From Symsagittifera roscoffensis (taxonomy: Eukaryota; Xenacoelomorpha; Acoela; Convolutidae), in the NCBI RefSeq assembly GCF_963678635.1, contig NC_087062.1:79921200-79985199 (forward strand): a stretch of 64,000 nt of DNA. Reading direction: 5' to 3'. This document shows positions 10,318-19,823 of this stretch, one piece after another. Position 1 is the first letter of the stretch, and every line of letters begins with the position of its first letter. The notes under the pieces are model-generated. The model saw only the letters and a list, made by a program, of their open reading frames with translations, was not told the origin of the DNA and searched no databases. Position numbers and translations under genes: made by a program.

Positions 10318-11200
10318 GTTTTACTAAGCGTTCATTGCTGGTTGAATGCTTAGTAATTTTATCCTAAGTTATAAGTCTCACCTTAGATCGTCAAGTTGTC
10401 TTGACAAAAGTTAGAGTAGAAACAATAGTTAGAAAAGATATGAAATAATTAGTTGGTTAAATACAAAGCTCTGGATTATTAGATTATATGAACGAATCGA
10501 ACAGCTTAGAGAAATATACCTATGAGGGGAGGTTGAGCTTATTTTATTTTGTTCATCAATATTTTATCTTCTTACTAAGGTCGATGGCTGATTATTATGA
10601 ATGTTTCGCCCTTGGTTGTGTCCACTTCGGCACTTCTGGTTTGGTCGTCAGTATCGTCTTTGCCGTAGTCCTTTGGGTACTTGTAGTCCAGACTTCCTCA
10701 GGTGTGGGTCTCTCGAGTATCTCGATTTATAATTTTATCGAACTTTAAATGAGAATTTATTCTATATTTTTTTGTGAAAAAAGGCTAGTTTAATTTTTTT
10801 TGTAAAGGCAGAAAAGAAAAATTATTTATTTTGAAAAGGTCTGACTGAAAGGATCCAACTTGCTGCTTACTGAGCAAAATGAAACACTGAAGATTTCAGG
10901 CCAGTCCTCTTGCTCGTAAGCATAAGCCGGCGGCTGATTCAATCTTTAATTATTCAGGTTTCACCTGCTCCTTTGTTCTCCCTTTCTTATAAGGCAATTT
11001 TCAACTAGTTTTTATTTGATTTTTTCAAATCAAATATCTTTAATTTATTAGTCCCCTTTGATTAAAACCGTAGCCTTCAGTTTTATCTGATTAAGAATTC
11101 ATATTACTCTCTCTGATGCATATTGCAGGTGCATTTCTGCTTAATCAAAGCAAGGAGAATTTCTGTGCAGCCGGCAAGACTGCTAAATATTTATCCATTT

Positions 11201-11456
11201 TGTATGTATGTATGTATGTATGTATGTATGTATGTATGTATGTATGTATGTATGTATGTATGTATGTATGTATGTATGTATGTATGTATGTATGTATGTA
11301 TGTATGTATGTATGTATGTATGTATGTATGTATGTATGTATGTATGTATGTATATATATGTATGTATGTATGTAGGTATGTATGTATGTATGTATGAATG
11401 TATGTATGTATGTATGTATGTATGTATGTATGTATGTATGTATGTATGTATCTATG
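11201..11456. repeat. TATG tetranucleotide microsatellite, ~64 units
   Basis: A nearly pure TATG array of 256 bases with a few interruptions (near 11350, 11371 and 11395). It sits between ATTTTG and TTCAAG. In the other LTR the same flanks are directly joined (about 2405-2420) with no TATG unit. Confidence 0.95.
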
Positions 11457-11917
11457 TTCAAGTTAAGTTAAAAGGGACGTATTAATAATCGCCGCACTTT
11501 TAAAATATTGAGCCTGAAAAAATGAGAAAAATTAGACAAGTATTTAAAAAGTAGTGGATTTCCAAAACAAGATTTTATAGTTCTAATAAGAGTAAATCAG
11601 TCAATATCTGATTTAGTGAAAAGAGGTTTTAATTTAAATGGCACGCTCCGATTTAGAATTGGGTCGTTAAATAAACAATTAAGACAATGGTATTTTGTCT
11701 GTGTAGTATTTTCAATATTACAACTCACCCCTTTTTTAAAAAAATTAAGCTGTTCGATTCTTACAGTTACCATGGTGAAAATTTAAACACTTTAATGATT
11801 AAATACTATAGTTATAACATTTAAAAAGAACATCAAATGAAAAAGTTCTGTAGATAGGTTAGGTTAATGGACTCAAATTTATATAAAGTTTTTGCTCTCA
11901 ATAGCTATAAATTTCTT

Positions 11918-12610
11918 CTAGAGCTTCCTTCCGGCTTCTAGCTCCACATTGTACGATCTGAGGATCGCTATCTTCCTCTGTGAAGCCTCGAGTTTTTGTT
12001 GCAATTTGACGACTTTCTTTTTTTTTTTGATTTTGTTCTTAATTCGCAGTCTGCTCATTCCGACCGTAAGTTCTTGAATGTCGTCTTGTTCTTCCTGTTT
12101 GTTTTTTACATGGTTCGGAAAGGCAGTTATTCCCTCAAACGGGATGGTGACTTGCGTGCCTCCTGCCTTGATGATGTAGCCGTGTTCCTCCCTCTTCTTT
12201 AATTTCCAAAAGTTGGTTTCGTTCTTTATAACCACTTCTTGCCGGGTTATGAACTCGATAGGCATCATCGCCTTTTCCATTGTCGTTGAGTTGACAACTT
12301 CAATAAACGATGGCAGTTTCCATCTGCTATAATTTTGCTTTATTGAGTACTTTAAACTCGTTATAAATTTTGGATTTTCCGTATCCAATTTGGCTTCTCT
12401 GCACTTCTGCAGTTCCAATCTTTGAGTCAAACTGGGAAAATTCCGAGGGTTCTTATTTAACCCGTCGTCCATTGACAAAGATTGTACTGCTACAGGTTTT
12501 CGTTGTTTCTTCCTGAGAGGCAGCTTTCTTTTAAACTCCTCTGGTGCTGGGTCTGCATTTCTGCAGTTCCAGTTTAAAATTGGGTCATATTCCATTTTGC
12601 TAAACATCAA
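11918..12610 (-). CDS. LTR-internal ORF, 230 aa, unknown (copy 2)
   Basis: The second intact copy of the 230-codon frame, in the 5' LTR. Relative to copy 1 it has Ser for Tyr in the QYLSMDD region, Tyr for Cys in SLKCSIK and Val for Asp in LTDGMSRL. There are no stops or frameshifts. It has the same basic N-terminus and Lys-rich, coiled-coil-like C-terminus. In this LTR it lies upstream of gag, so a transcript starting early in the LTR could carry it. Function unknown. Confidence 0.5.
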   Translation of the reverse strand: MMFSKMEYDPILNWNCRNADPAPEEFKRKLPLRKKQRKPVAVQSLSMDDGLNKNPRNFPSLTQRLELQKCREAKLDTENPKFITSLKYSIKQNYSRWKLPSFIEVVNSTTMEKAMMPIEFITRQEVVIKNETNFWKLKKREEHGYIIKAGGTQVTIPFEGITAFPNHVKNKQEEQDDIQELTVGMSRLRIKNKIKKKKKVVKLQQKLEASQRKIAILRSYNVELEAGRKL

Positions 12611-13002
12611 TATAAATTGACCAAATATTCAAAATCCCGAATTACATTCGGATATTAAGGCTAATCATCAAATGTTTGAACAATGAAGGACAAAGTGTAA
12701 AATTGTATACATATAAAAGGTGGAAAATATAATCTTGTGGTTTCACACAAACCCACCACGGAAAACAAATGAAGAAAGGGGATCATGGTGTTTATTAACC
12801 ACAGGAATAAATCATTTTTTACAACACTGAGTTAAGCTCAGATATTAAACTTATGTAGTTAAAGCAAAAATGGAAATTTGGGCATTAATTAACCCCTAAT
12901 CTTAAATGTATGTCCACCTGGGGTCATCCACAGGCTTACCATGGGGTCCTTAACAAGTTATACAGCTATAAACTTTGGGTTAGGATTTACTAGATGCATA
13001 TA

Positions 13003-13183
13003 TTTTAAAAAGTAGTGGATTTCCAAAACAAGATTTTATAGTCCTAATAAGAGTAAATCAGTCAATATCTGATTTAGTGAAAAGAGGCTTTAATTTAAAT
13101 GGCACGCTCCGATTTAGAATTGGGTCGTTAAATAAACAATTAAGACAATGGTCTTTTGTCTGTGTAGTATTTTCAATACTACA
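13003..13183 (-). repeat. Partial third copy of the LTR sequence
   Basis: About 180 bases matching 2497-2685 and 11540-11727 closely, in the same orientation, directly abutting the outer end of the right LTR. It starts at TTTAAAAAGTAGTGG and ends near TTTTCAATACTACA. It may be a remnant of an earlier copy or a recombination product. Confidence 0.8.
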
Positions 13184-13659
13184 GTGCCAAAAATTTTTTA
13201 ACATGTTTAAAGACTCCACTGACCTACACTGGATTTCAGTGATCTTTGTGCGGCTACCCAGTGCATAGTTTATTCTCGTAATGATGAAACGGCTTTTGAA
13301 AACAGGGAAAACACGGAGGTCGACAAAAAAGAGGAAAACTTAATGAAAACACGTTCAAAAAAGCTCTACAGGAAACTATTTAAGTTCTGATGTTGGTTTC
13401 AGCCTTTTTTATTAGTGCTAAATCAATAAATATTTCAGATTTTTCATACAGTGGGTATGGCTTTTGGTAAGAATATCTTCTTGATGTCTCAAACTTTGGT
13501 TTTTAACAGAGACCCTGCTTTTTATTTTATGCCCAATCAGTCAAAACTTCATGTTTAATCTGTTGAGCTGATATCTCTTTCAAGTTTTAATATTTTTTTT
13601 GAGCTAAAGCTTATCATGATTGCAGCACGAGGATAGATTTTTTTCATCAAGCTATAATT

Positions 13660-14470
13660 ATCCTCCCGCATAGTTTATAACCGATTATTTTGTGATTTTA
13701 GAACGAATCCTACTAAAATTGAGAAAAAATCTAATAATCATTTAATAATCAATTCTAATCTTTCTTTTTGAAAGCAAATTATAGCCAAACATTTTATTCA
13801 ACTTCAATCGATTAATAACCGAACTATGTTTCAATACGATTATAATAGATTTTAATTGGCTATAATCCCCCAATTTCTAAATTAGTTGCTGAGCACAAAT
13901 TTCCATTTTATTTGATTATAATGATAAAATTCATTTTTGTTTGCCCGCTTTGTCTTCGACCTTGCATCTGAATTGCTTATATTTTATATTTTTCATAGAT
14001 GATGGTTTACATGGAAAATTAAAAGACTGTTTTAACACTTTTCAAATTTATAACGCTTCTATTGTTTCTTTTCTTGTCGATTAGAACCATCTCTTTTAGT
14101 TTCATGATTTATTTGAAGAAGTTATTTCTCACCTACGGCGTGAACGTTTCAACTAATATTAAGGGTTCTATATGAAGCTTTTGTTTCGTGATAAAACTTT
14201 CTATTCAGTTGAATCAAAGAGTTACAAGACATCTCATTCTAAGATTTTACTAATTGACAGAAAAATTTAACCCATATGATTTAACTAAAAAATATTATGG
14301 GTGTGATAAAATTTTGGCCAAAAAACAATTTTATTATTGTTTTTAATTAATTATAATCTATTTAAAGAGTTTTTGTATCAACTATAATCAATTCTAATCG
14401 GTTGTAAGAGATTATATTCTCTTTGAAAGTATCACAATTATAATCAAATATAAATCTTTTAACATAATTG
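13660..14470. repeat. Cluster of TATAATCNATT motifs, left
   Basis: Repeated variants of ATTATAATCGATTATAAT occur, including AACCGATTATTT, TAATCAATTCTAATC (twice), GATTATAATGATAAA and AATTATAATCAAATA. The density is well above the surrounding AT-rich sequence. A similar cluster lies at 22838-23240. Confidence 0.4.
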
Positions 14471-14787
14471 TGGCAACTATCATCAATTCTATTTGTCAAA
14501 AAGTCAACATAGTAATCCCGTATATTTAATAACTTACGCCTAAATTTAGATGCGGCTAAAATTGTTGTGATTTTTGATTGGATTGCGCTTCTTGTTTAGT
14601 TTGATTTTGAACAGACAAAATAGTAAAGTAATTCTTTGGTTTTTGGAATTTATCATAGGAACGGATCAAGTTCCAATTCCCGTACAATGCTGATTTAAAT
14701 TATCCAGATGAAACAAACAATACTTGAAATTAAAAACGCGGTTTTCTAAAATGAAGTTGAAAAATGAAGAAGACAAATTTATTTAGG

Positions 14788-14870
14788 GTTCTCGCGGAAT
14801 TAATATGGCGGAATTAACTTTTTTCTCGCGGAATTAACTTTTTTTAGAGTTCTCGCGGAATTAACTTTTT
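14788..14870. repeat. Short tandem repeat CTCGCGGAATTAACTTTTT
   Basis: Three near-identical units of TTCTCGCGGAATTAACTTTT and one shorter GGCGGAATTAACTT lie in a row. Confidence 0.7.
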
Positions 14871-17800
14871 TGCAAACTTCATGCCCAAAATTTAACCCCA
14901 AAACAAATCTATTTTTGATTTTCTAGCCAATCAAAAATTAACGCGAAAATTACTAAGTCAATTACTGCCAAATTTCCTTAGAGTGAGCCTCTGAGAGTAG
15001 CCTAACAAAAGTTAAGGAAAGGTATAATGTCGGTAAGAATACGTAAATTGTCTAAAGTTTTTTTTAAAAAATAAAATGGCTTTTTTATACAGTGGTGTTG
15101 ACATTTTTTTGCATGCCAATCAAAAACAAAAAAAACCATTCAATTTGATAAATTTGATATCCGTTCGTTACTTAAGAGGATCACTTTGATAAAATTTTGG
15201 CAGTATTATACTCAGTAATTTTAGCAAAATTTTGTTTGACTAAACCCATTTTGAAGTGAAAATTTGAGCCCGAGTTTTGCAAAATAAATTGCCCAATTTT
15301 CAAGCGTTTTGTTTTGAATTTCAAGCTTTGTGCGTTTCGTCCGGATAATTTAAATCATTACTGTATTTTGCAAATATCCAAAACTACCAAAAGAACAGAT
15401 TGGCACAGGAAAGATAGGTAAATATTGGCATTGGTAGCATACTCAAAACCACAAATTTTGAGAGTAACATTTTACACAGAGGCTAAGCTGCACTTTGCAA
15501 ACCCAAGGAAGCAAACTGCAAAATGGAGGACACAAAACAATTTACACTTCAAAATAGGGGAAAAAAGTGGAAAATAAACTTGTAAATAAATCTATAGCTA
15601 TAAGCTGGAATCAAACCGCAAACAAGTAGCTTAGTAGTCTCACTTCCTCTCGTTTGCGCCATAGTCGTTTGCCAATAGGTAAAAACCCACTAATAAAGCC
15701 AACAGAATATATTCTATTAAGTTACCAATTCTATGCTATATCTCTTTGGGTACAAGCTTTTGTTTTTTTTAAAATGCATTGATTCACAATAACATTTACT
15801 TTTAAGACCAAGCTTTCATTTAAATTTTTCCGCTTAACGATTCTCAAATTGGACAGACATATGAAAAATAATTTTAAAGCAAGCCAATGACTCGATGAAA
15901 TTTTTGTTGAGTTTATTTCAAAACTTGAAGGGATTCAGCAAAAATTTACGGGAAAAATAACTTCTAAAGCTAAGCAAAATTTGAGACCGAACGTTGAAAT
16001 AAATTCATTACATAAAAAAAAATTCAGTTTCTCGTGTTGTTTTGGGCAAAAATTGTCTAAAAACTATAAGTTATTTTATCAAACTTGAATCAAACCTAAA
16101 ATGTTATTTTTTAACTAATTAGACTTAAAGCCAATCTACATCGCTATGTTTTAAATTTTCAGGCAACCGGAATAAAATGGATGCGCCGATTAGAGTTGAC
16201 CTTAATAGAAGAGTTGTTAAGATCCGTTCGTTAATAGAAGATCCGTTCCTATTTAAAATTTCAGAAAAAAACAGATTGTAGAATATTTTATTATTTACAA
16301 AATTCTTGACTTTCTAATGAACGTTGTTCCTAATTGTCATTTTTTTGAAAACTGATTCAACCAGACTTGTTTTAATGATACTATTTATGATTATTTCGCT
16401 CTAACTACACTCATATATAGGAAATTTTTAAGACTTTGCTTAGAAAAAAAAACATTAAAATCTTAAACTTTTTAGAATCTAAACACATCAGAGCATATGA
16501 AAAATGTATGGTTTTGTGATTCTATTTTTTCATTTATAAGAAAAATTAAAGCGGATCACAATAAATCTGTTGAATAAGCTTAACTCTACCAAAACAATTT
16601 TTCGCTTTAGAAAAAAAAGGTTGTTTTTGTATACAAAAAGTGTTCCAAAGACCGAAAAAAACTAGTCAAAGTATTTATGGTATTCAGACTCAATTTTAGC
16701 TAACAGTGGATGAAATGAGGATTGGAATCTTCTTTGATGACATCATTTTCAGGATTTTATGTTGCTTTTCATTAGAGAAATCTTTTTTGTTTTGTCCCGA
16801 TCAATGAAAATGTGGAGGAAATTTGTATTCGGGATTGTTTTAGTTTTTTTCTCCTCTCCATGAAAAATCATCGTTGGAATAATTCGAGTGATATACCATA
16901 TTAAGACCCTGTCAGTCTTGCATCGTACAATTCAAATAAATTCAGAAAACTTTATCAGTGTTGAGAAAAACTGGTTTGAAATTTTTGAGTTTTAGTCCAG
17001 TTTGGAGCGGGGAATCGATCGAGTATCATTGGCTATATAGAAATAGGCTGTTTAGGCTAAGAAAAACGAGTTTTAAGAGCTTTATTTAGCGCTACAAAAA
17101 CATATTCTGAAAAAAAAGTTTGAGATTGATAGAAACTGAAAAATTAAATTGATATTAGATTTGTTTGTAACTTTTTAGTATGTTATTCATTTTTGATGAC
17201 ATGGATTGGCGATTATGCCTACTTCGCTTTTTTTCTTTGCGTTTATATTGTTTTTTCGACAAACGACGCACAAAAAAGCCACTAATTTGAGAAAAGTTTT
17301 TTTGGCTTATTATAATTTCTTCTTATAATTTCTTATGGATGTTGTCGGAATATTCTGTGATACTTGTATAGCAACAGGCTATCCTCGCTTTAATTTACGA
17401 ACGTATTGTAATATTTGGGTCAATCATTTCGCCAAGAAAACAAAACACCAAACTATTGCTTCTTCAAATATCTTGCCAAGTGATCGTTCATTTGCATAAT
17501 GATTTTCTTTTGAAAATGATTGAAAACTTTTTGAAGTTATGCCAAGTCTTTTGAAAATCTTGCAGTCTTGATCGTCTAGAAAAAAATGATCAATTGTAAT
17601 GAAATTTCGTTTTTCGCCCTAATATAATTTTGTTCCTTATAAATAATTCGTAATAAAAATCTGATAGCTTTAGGTTTTTGCACTCTTTCTCTTCAATTTT
17701 TCTTTAATCGCTTCCCAAGAGAAAAAAAAATGTTAAACGATGTAATCAAATCTAGACTTTAGTTTCCGACAATAAATTTAGTGCTCAAATATTATAATCG

Positions 17801-18343
17801 GGCTCAGTAGAACTCTTGCTCTCTAACGAGAATTCCGATGCTTGGTAAACAAAAATGCAATATGGCGGTTTTTTCAGACGTTCTGGACAATTTTCATGAA
17901 ATTTTAATGAATGGTTCTTTTGCACACCGGTAAAAGTGGGAAAAAAAGTTTTTGATTGATTTTATTACTCCATTGACAAAACTTAGATATTTGGGTTGAA
18001 CAAAAACTTTGCGCTCAATTTCCTAAGAAAATTTTTTTTGAACTGAATTTATGTATCAGTTGTTGCTGAAAATTATTTACTTCTGCTGTGCAAGTCTTTT
18101 TCTGCTATTTTGATTCTGCTAAAGTTGTTGAGCTTTTATGCTAGCATAGTTCTACTGGGCATGATTGCATTTGTCTCCAATTGCATTATTTTTCCATCAA
18201 ACAACGTTTTATCAAACGCCAATTAATCAAACATTAACCAAAAATTATAACCACGGTATAAATTAGTATTAGCAAGTTACTGATATATCGATGATGTTGC
18301 ATCTTTCAAAATGCAGGCTAGAAAATGTAGGTAAAGAACATAT

Positions 18344-19486
18344 TTAGAACTGTTTCCGTGAAAAGAACGAAAAAGGACAATGCTTTTTAGCAAGATGGGA
18401 ATATGCTTCATGTTTTTCATTTCTTTTGACCTTTCTATCATTCGTCAAATGGGAGAAGAAATGAACTCCATAAGAACAAGCAAACATATTTTCCCAATCT
18501 TTAGTCGATCTCGATGTCTTGGACCACAAGTTTTCATTGGCAGCATGTGAACCGATTGGAAAAAACGTGAACGTCGGTAGAACTTGAATGTTAGCCGACT
18601 TGAAGTTGCTCAAATATGACGTCTTATAGAGACTTAAAAAGGTGGTAGTTGTTAATAAAGGTCCAATTGACGTTCTTTTTAAGTGGCGTTTAAATTTGGT
18701 CCCCATACTTTCGATAACTTCCCATGTTAATGGGTGTCCTTTGTCTAGTTGGAAATAACCGTTAGTTAAGTATCCTTGCTCACTCGTTCCATTAGCTTTG
18801 CAAGTTTCATTTTTGGCCATCACGGAATCCATATTCCGGTTTTTATTTGTCATTACTATAGTGTTGCGCAAGTTGGTCAACTTTTTCAGAATGATGAAAT
18901 CTAAATCTAGATATGTACCCCCAAATTGATAAATTATAAGCTGTCGTAGCATATCGGCGAAATGTTCAGCTGGAAAATCACTGTTTTCTACTTCTGTCGT
19001 GGCTTTTTCCAAAGGAGTATTATTTGCCAAAGTGGCAAAATCATAAGTGAAAAAATTAATCCGCAGCTTTGAATATAGGAAACAGGTCGCGTTGTTTTTT
19101 TGCACTTCCAAGACATCTCTGGACATCAAAACGACGGGTATCTTTCCTGAATTGCGATGAGTTGATTCAACCGCACAAGCTTGTCGAGGGGTAAGATATG
19201 ACAAGTTGCCTGTATTCAGGAAAAATGCTGGATTGGGAGGAACATCATTTTGTTCTATAATTCTGAGAGACAGATTCTTGTGACAGTCACGAGCTTTGGA
19301 CAACGAATTGTCCATCGAGACTGATGATGCTTTTAGTTGATTTCTCCTTCTATTTGCTCGCGCTTTGTTCCACACAATTAAGCCGAAGAAAATACGAACC
19401 GTAAACAAAATAATCATGAAAAGTATAAGGAAATAAAAACGACGCTGCATATTTCTGGATCTCATGCGAAAGACCCTTTGTACCAT
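18344..19486 (-). CDS. Alpha-1,4-glycosyltransferase, A4GALT/A4GNT type (GT32)
   Basis: A single-exon 380-codon frame. Residues 1-16 are basic and cytosolic, ~17-39 form one membrane helix (type II Golgi anchor), then a Lys/Arg stem and a lumenal catalytic domain. CAVES near residue 104 and IPVVLM near 116 match the N-terminal half of the A4GALT fold. FGGTYLDLDF at 188-197 is the sugar-nucleotide binding region with the metal-binding DxD as DLD (194-196). NGYF in the acceptor region and a late H-FFSHL segment also fit. Several N-glycosylation sequons are present (71, 94, 132, 155). Family members transfer galactose or GlcNAc in alpha-1,4 linkage to glycolipid or glycoprotein acceptors. The exact donor cannot be told from sequence. 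Length fits the family (about 340-380) and vertebrate A4GALT is also intronless in its coding part. Confidence 0.85.
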   Translation of the reverse strand: MVQRVFRMRSRNMQRRFYFLILFMIILFTVRIFFGLIVWNKARANRRRNQLKASSVSMDNSLSKARDCHKNLSLRIIEQNDVPPNPAFFLNTGNLSYLTPRQACAVESTHRNSGKIPVVLMSRDVLEVQKNNATCFLYSKLRINFFTYDFATLANNTPLEKATTEVENSDFPAEHFADMLRQLIIYQFGGTYLDLDFIILKKLTNLRNTIVMTNKNRNMDSVMAKNETCKANGTSEQGYLTNGYFQLDKGHPLTWEVIESMGTKFKRHLKRTSIGPLLTTTTFLSLYKTSYLSNFKSANIQVLPTFTFFPIGSHAANENLWSKTSRSTKDWENMFACSYGVHFFSHLTNDRKVKRNEKHEAYSHLAKKHCPFSFFSRKQF

Positions 19487-19784
19487 TTCAGGAAGTCACC
19501 TAAATCAAATGTTAAGTTCATGACTTTGGAGATCAAAATAACAAATGATATAAAAACCGTTACTAAAAACGCATCAGAAAGAAATGAAAAAATTATCTTC
19601 TTTGTAGAAAAAATGCAAAAAAAAGGTGAAATATATTTTCGAAGTAATTTTGATAACCTTGAATCAGTAGATTCGCTTTTGATTCCATTACTTTATTGAC
19701 ATTTTCTATGATTACCTGCAAAAATCTTAGTTGCTAAAATGATTGGTACTTTTTAATCCAAGATGTCTATCGAGGATCTTCGCA

Positions 19785-19823
19785 GGGGGGGGGGGGGAGG
19801 CGGAGGGGTGGGTGGGGTTTGGG
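19785..19823 (+). other. G-rich tract with G-quadruplex potential
   Basis: A run of 13 G is followed by GG, GG, GGGG, GGG, GGGG and GGG tracts separated by 1-3 bases. It lies ~300 bases upstream of the glycosyltransferase start, so the gene's coding strand is C-rich here and the template strand G-rich. It is isolated in otherwise AT-rich DNA and is not part of the MITEs that carry G-runs elsewhere. Confidence 0.7.

Larger units (their letters stand above)
1545..13001 (-). mobile_element. LTR retroelement, Gag-protease only, ORF-bearing LTRs
   Basis: Two direct repeats (1545-3964 and 10321-13001) enclose a minus-strand interior. Read on the minus strand the order is: LTR (13001 to 10321), candidate primer binding site, ~3.2-kb leader with tandem repeats and two small ORFs, gag, a -1 frameshift site, protease, 1.3 kb without recognised coding, LTR (3964 to 1545). 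The CCHC knuckle and DTGA retropepsin place it with Gag-Pol LTR elements, probably Ty3/gypsy-like. No reverse transcriptase, RNase H or integrase motif is seen. The repeats lack clean TG...CA ends and no target duplication was found, so 'LTR' is an inference from position, orientation and the enclosed gag-pro. Confidence 0.8.
10321..13001 (-). repeat. Upstream (5') LTR-like repeat, 2.68 kb
   Basis: Same sequence and orientation as 1545-3964. The extra ~260 bases are almost all the TATG tract at 11201-11456. It carries the second copy of the 230-codon ORF. As the 5' LTR it should hold the element promoter, but I could not locate a convincing TATA or initiator. Confidence 0.8.
13184..18343. other. 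Intergenic, no gene seen
   Basis: AT-rich with no supported coding frame. It contains a cluster of TAATCGATTA-like motifs (13660-14470), a short tandem repeat (14788-14870), and a SINE-tail-like core near 15476 (CACAGAGGCTAAGCTGCACT). Its right end is the 3' flank of the glycosyltransferase gene. Confidence 0.5.

Noticed and set aside
11116-11485. ORFs of 92-120 codons across the TATG array on both strands
   Set aside because: They are translations of a tetranucleotide repeat and not genes.
1541-13006. TGCAT as a 5-bp target duplication of the retroelement
   Set aside because: TGCATAT is also present at the inner end of the left repeat, so it belongs to the repeat itself.
19478-19699. Plus-strand 73-codon ORF divergent from the glycosyltransferase
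   Set aside because: It overlaps the 5' end of the gene on the opposite strand, is Lys/Asn-rich as expected for AT-rich DNA, and has no motif.
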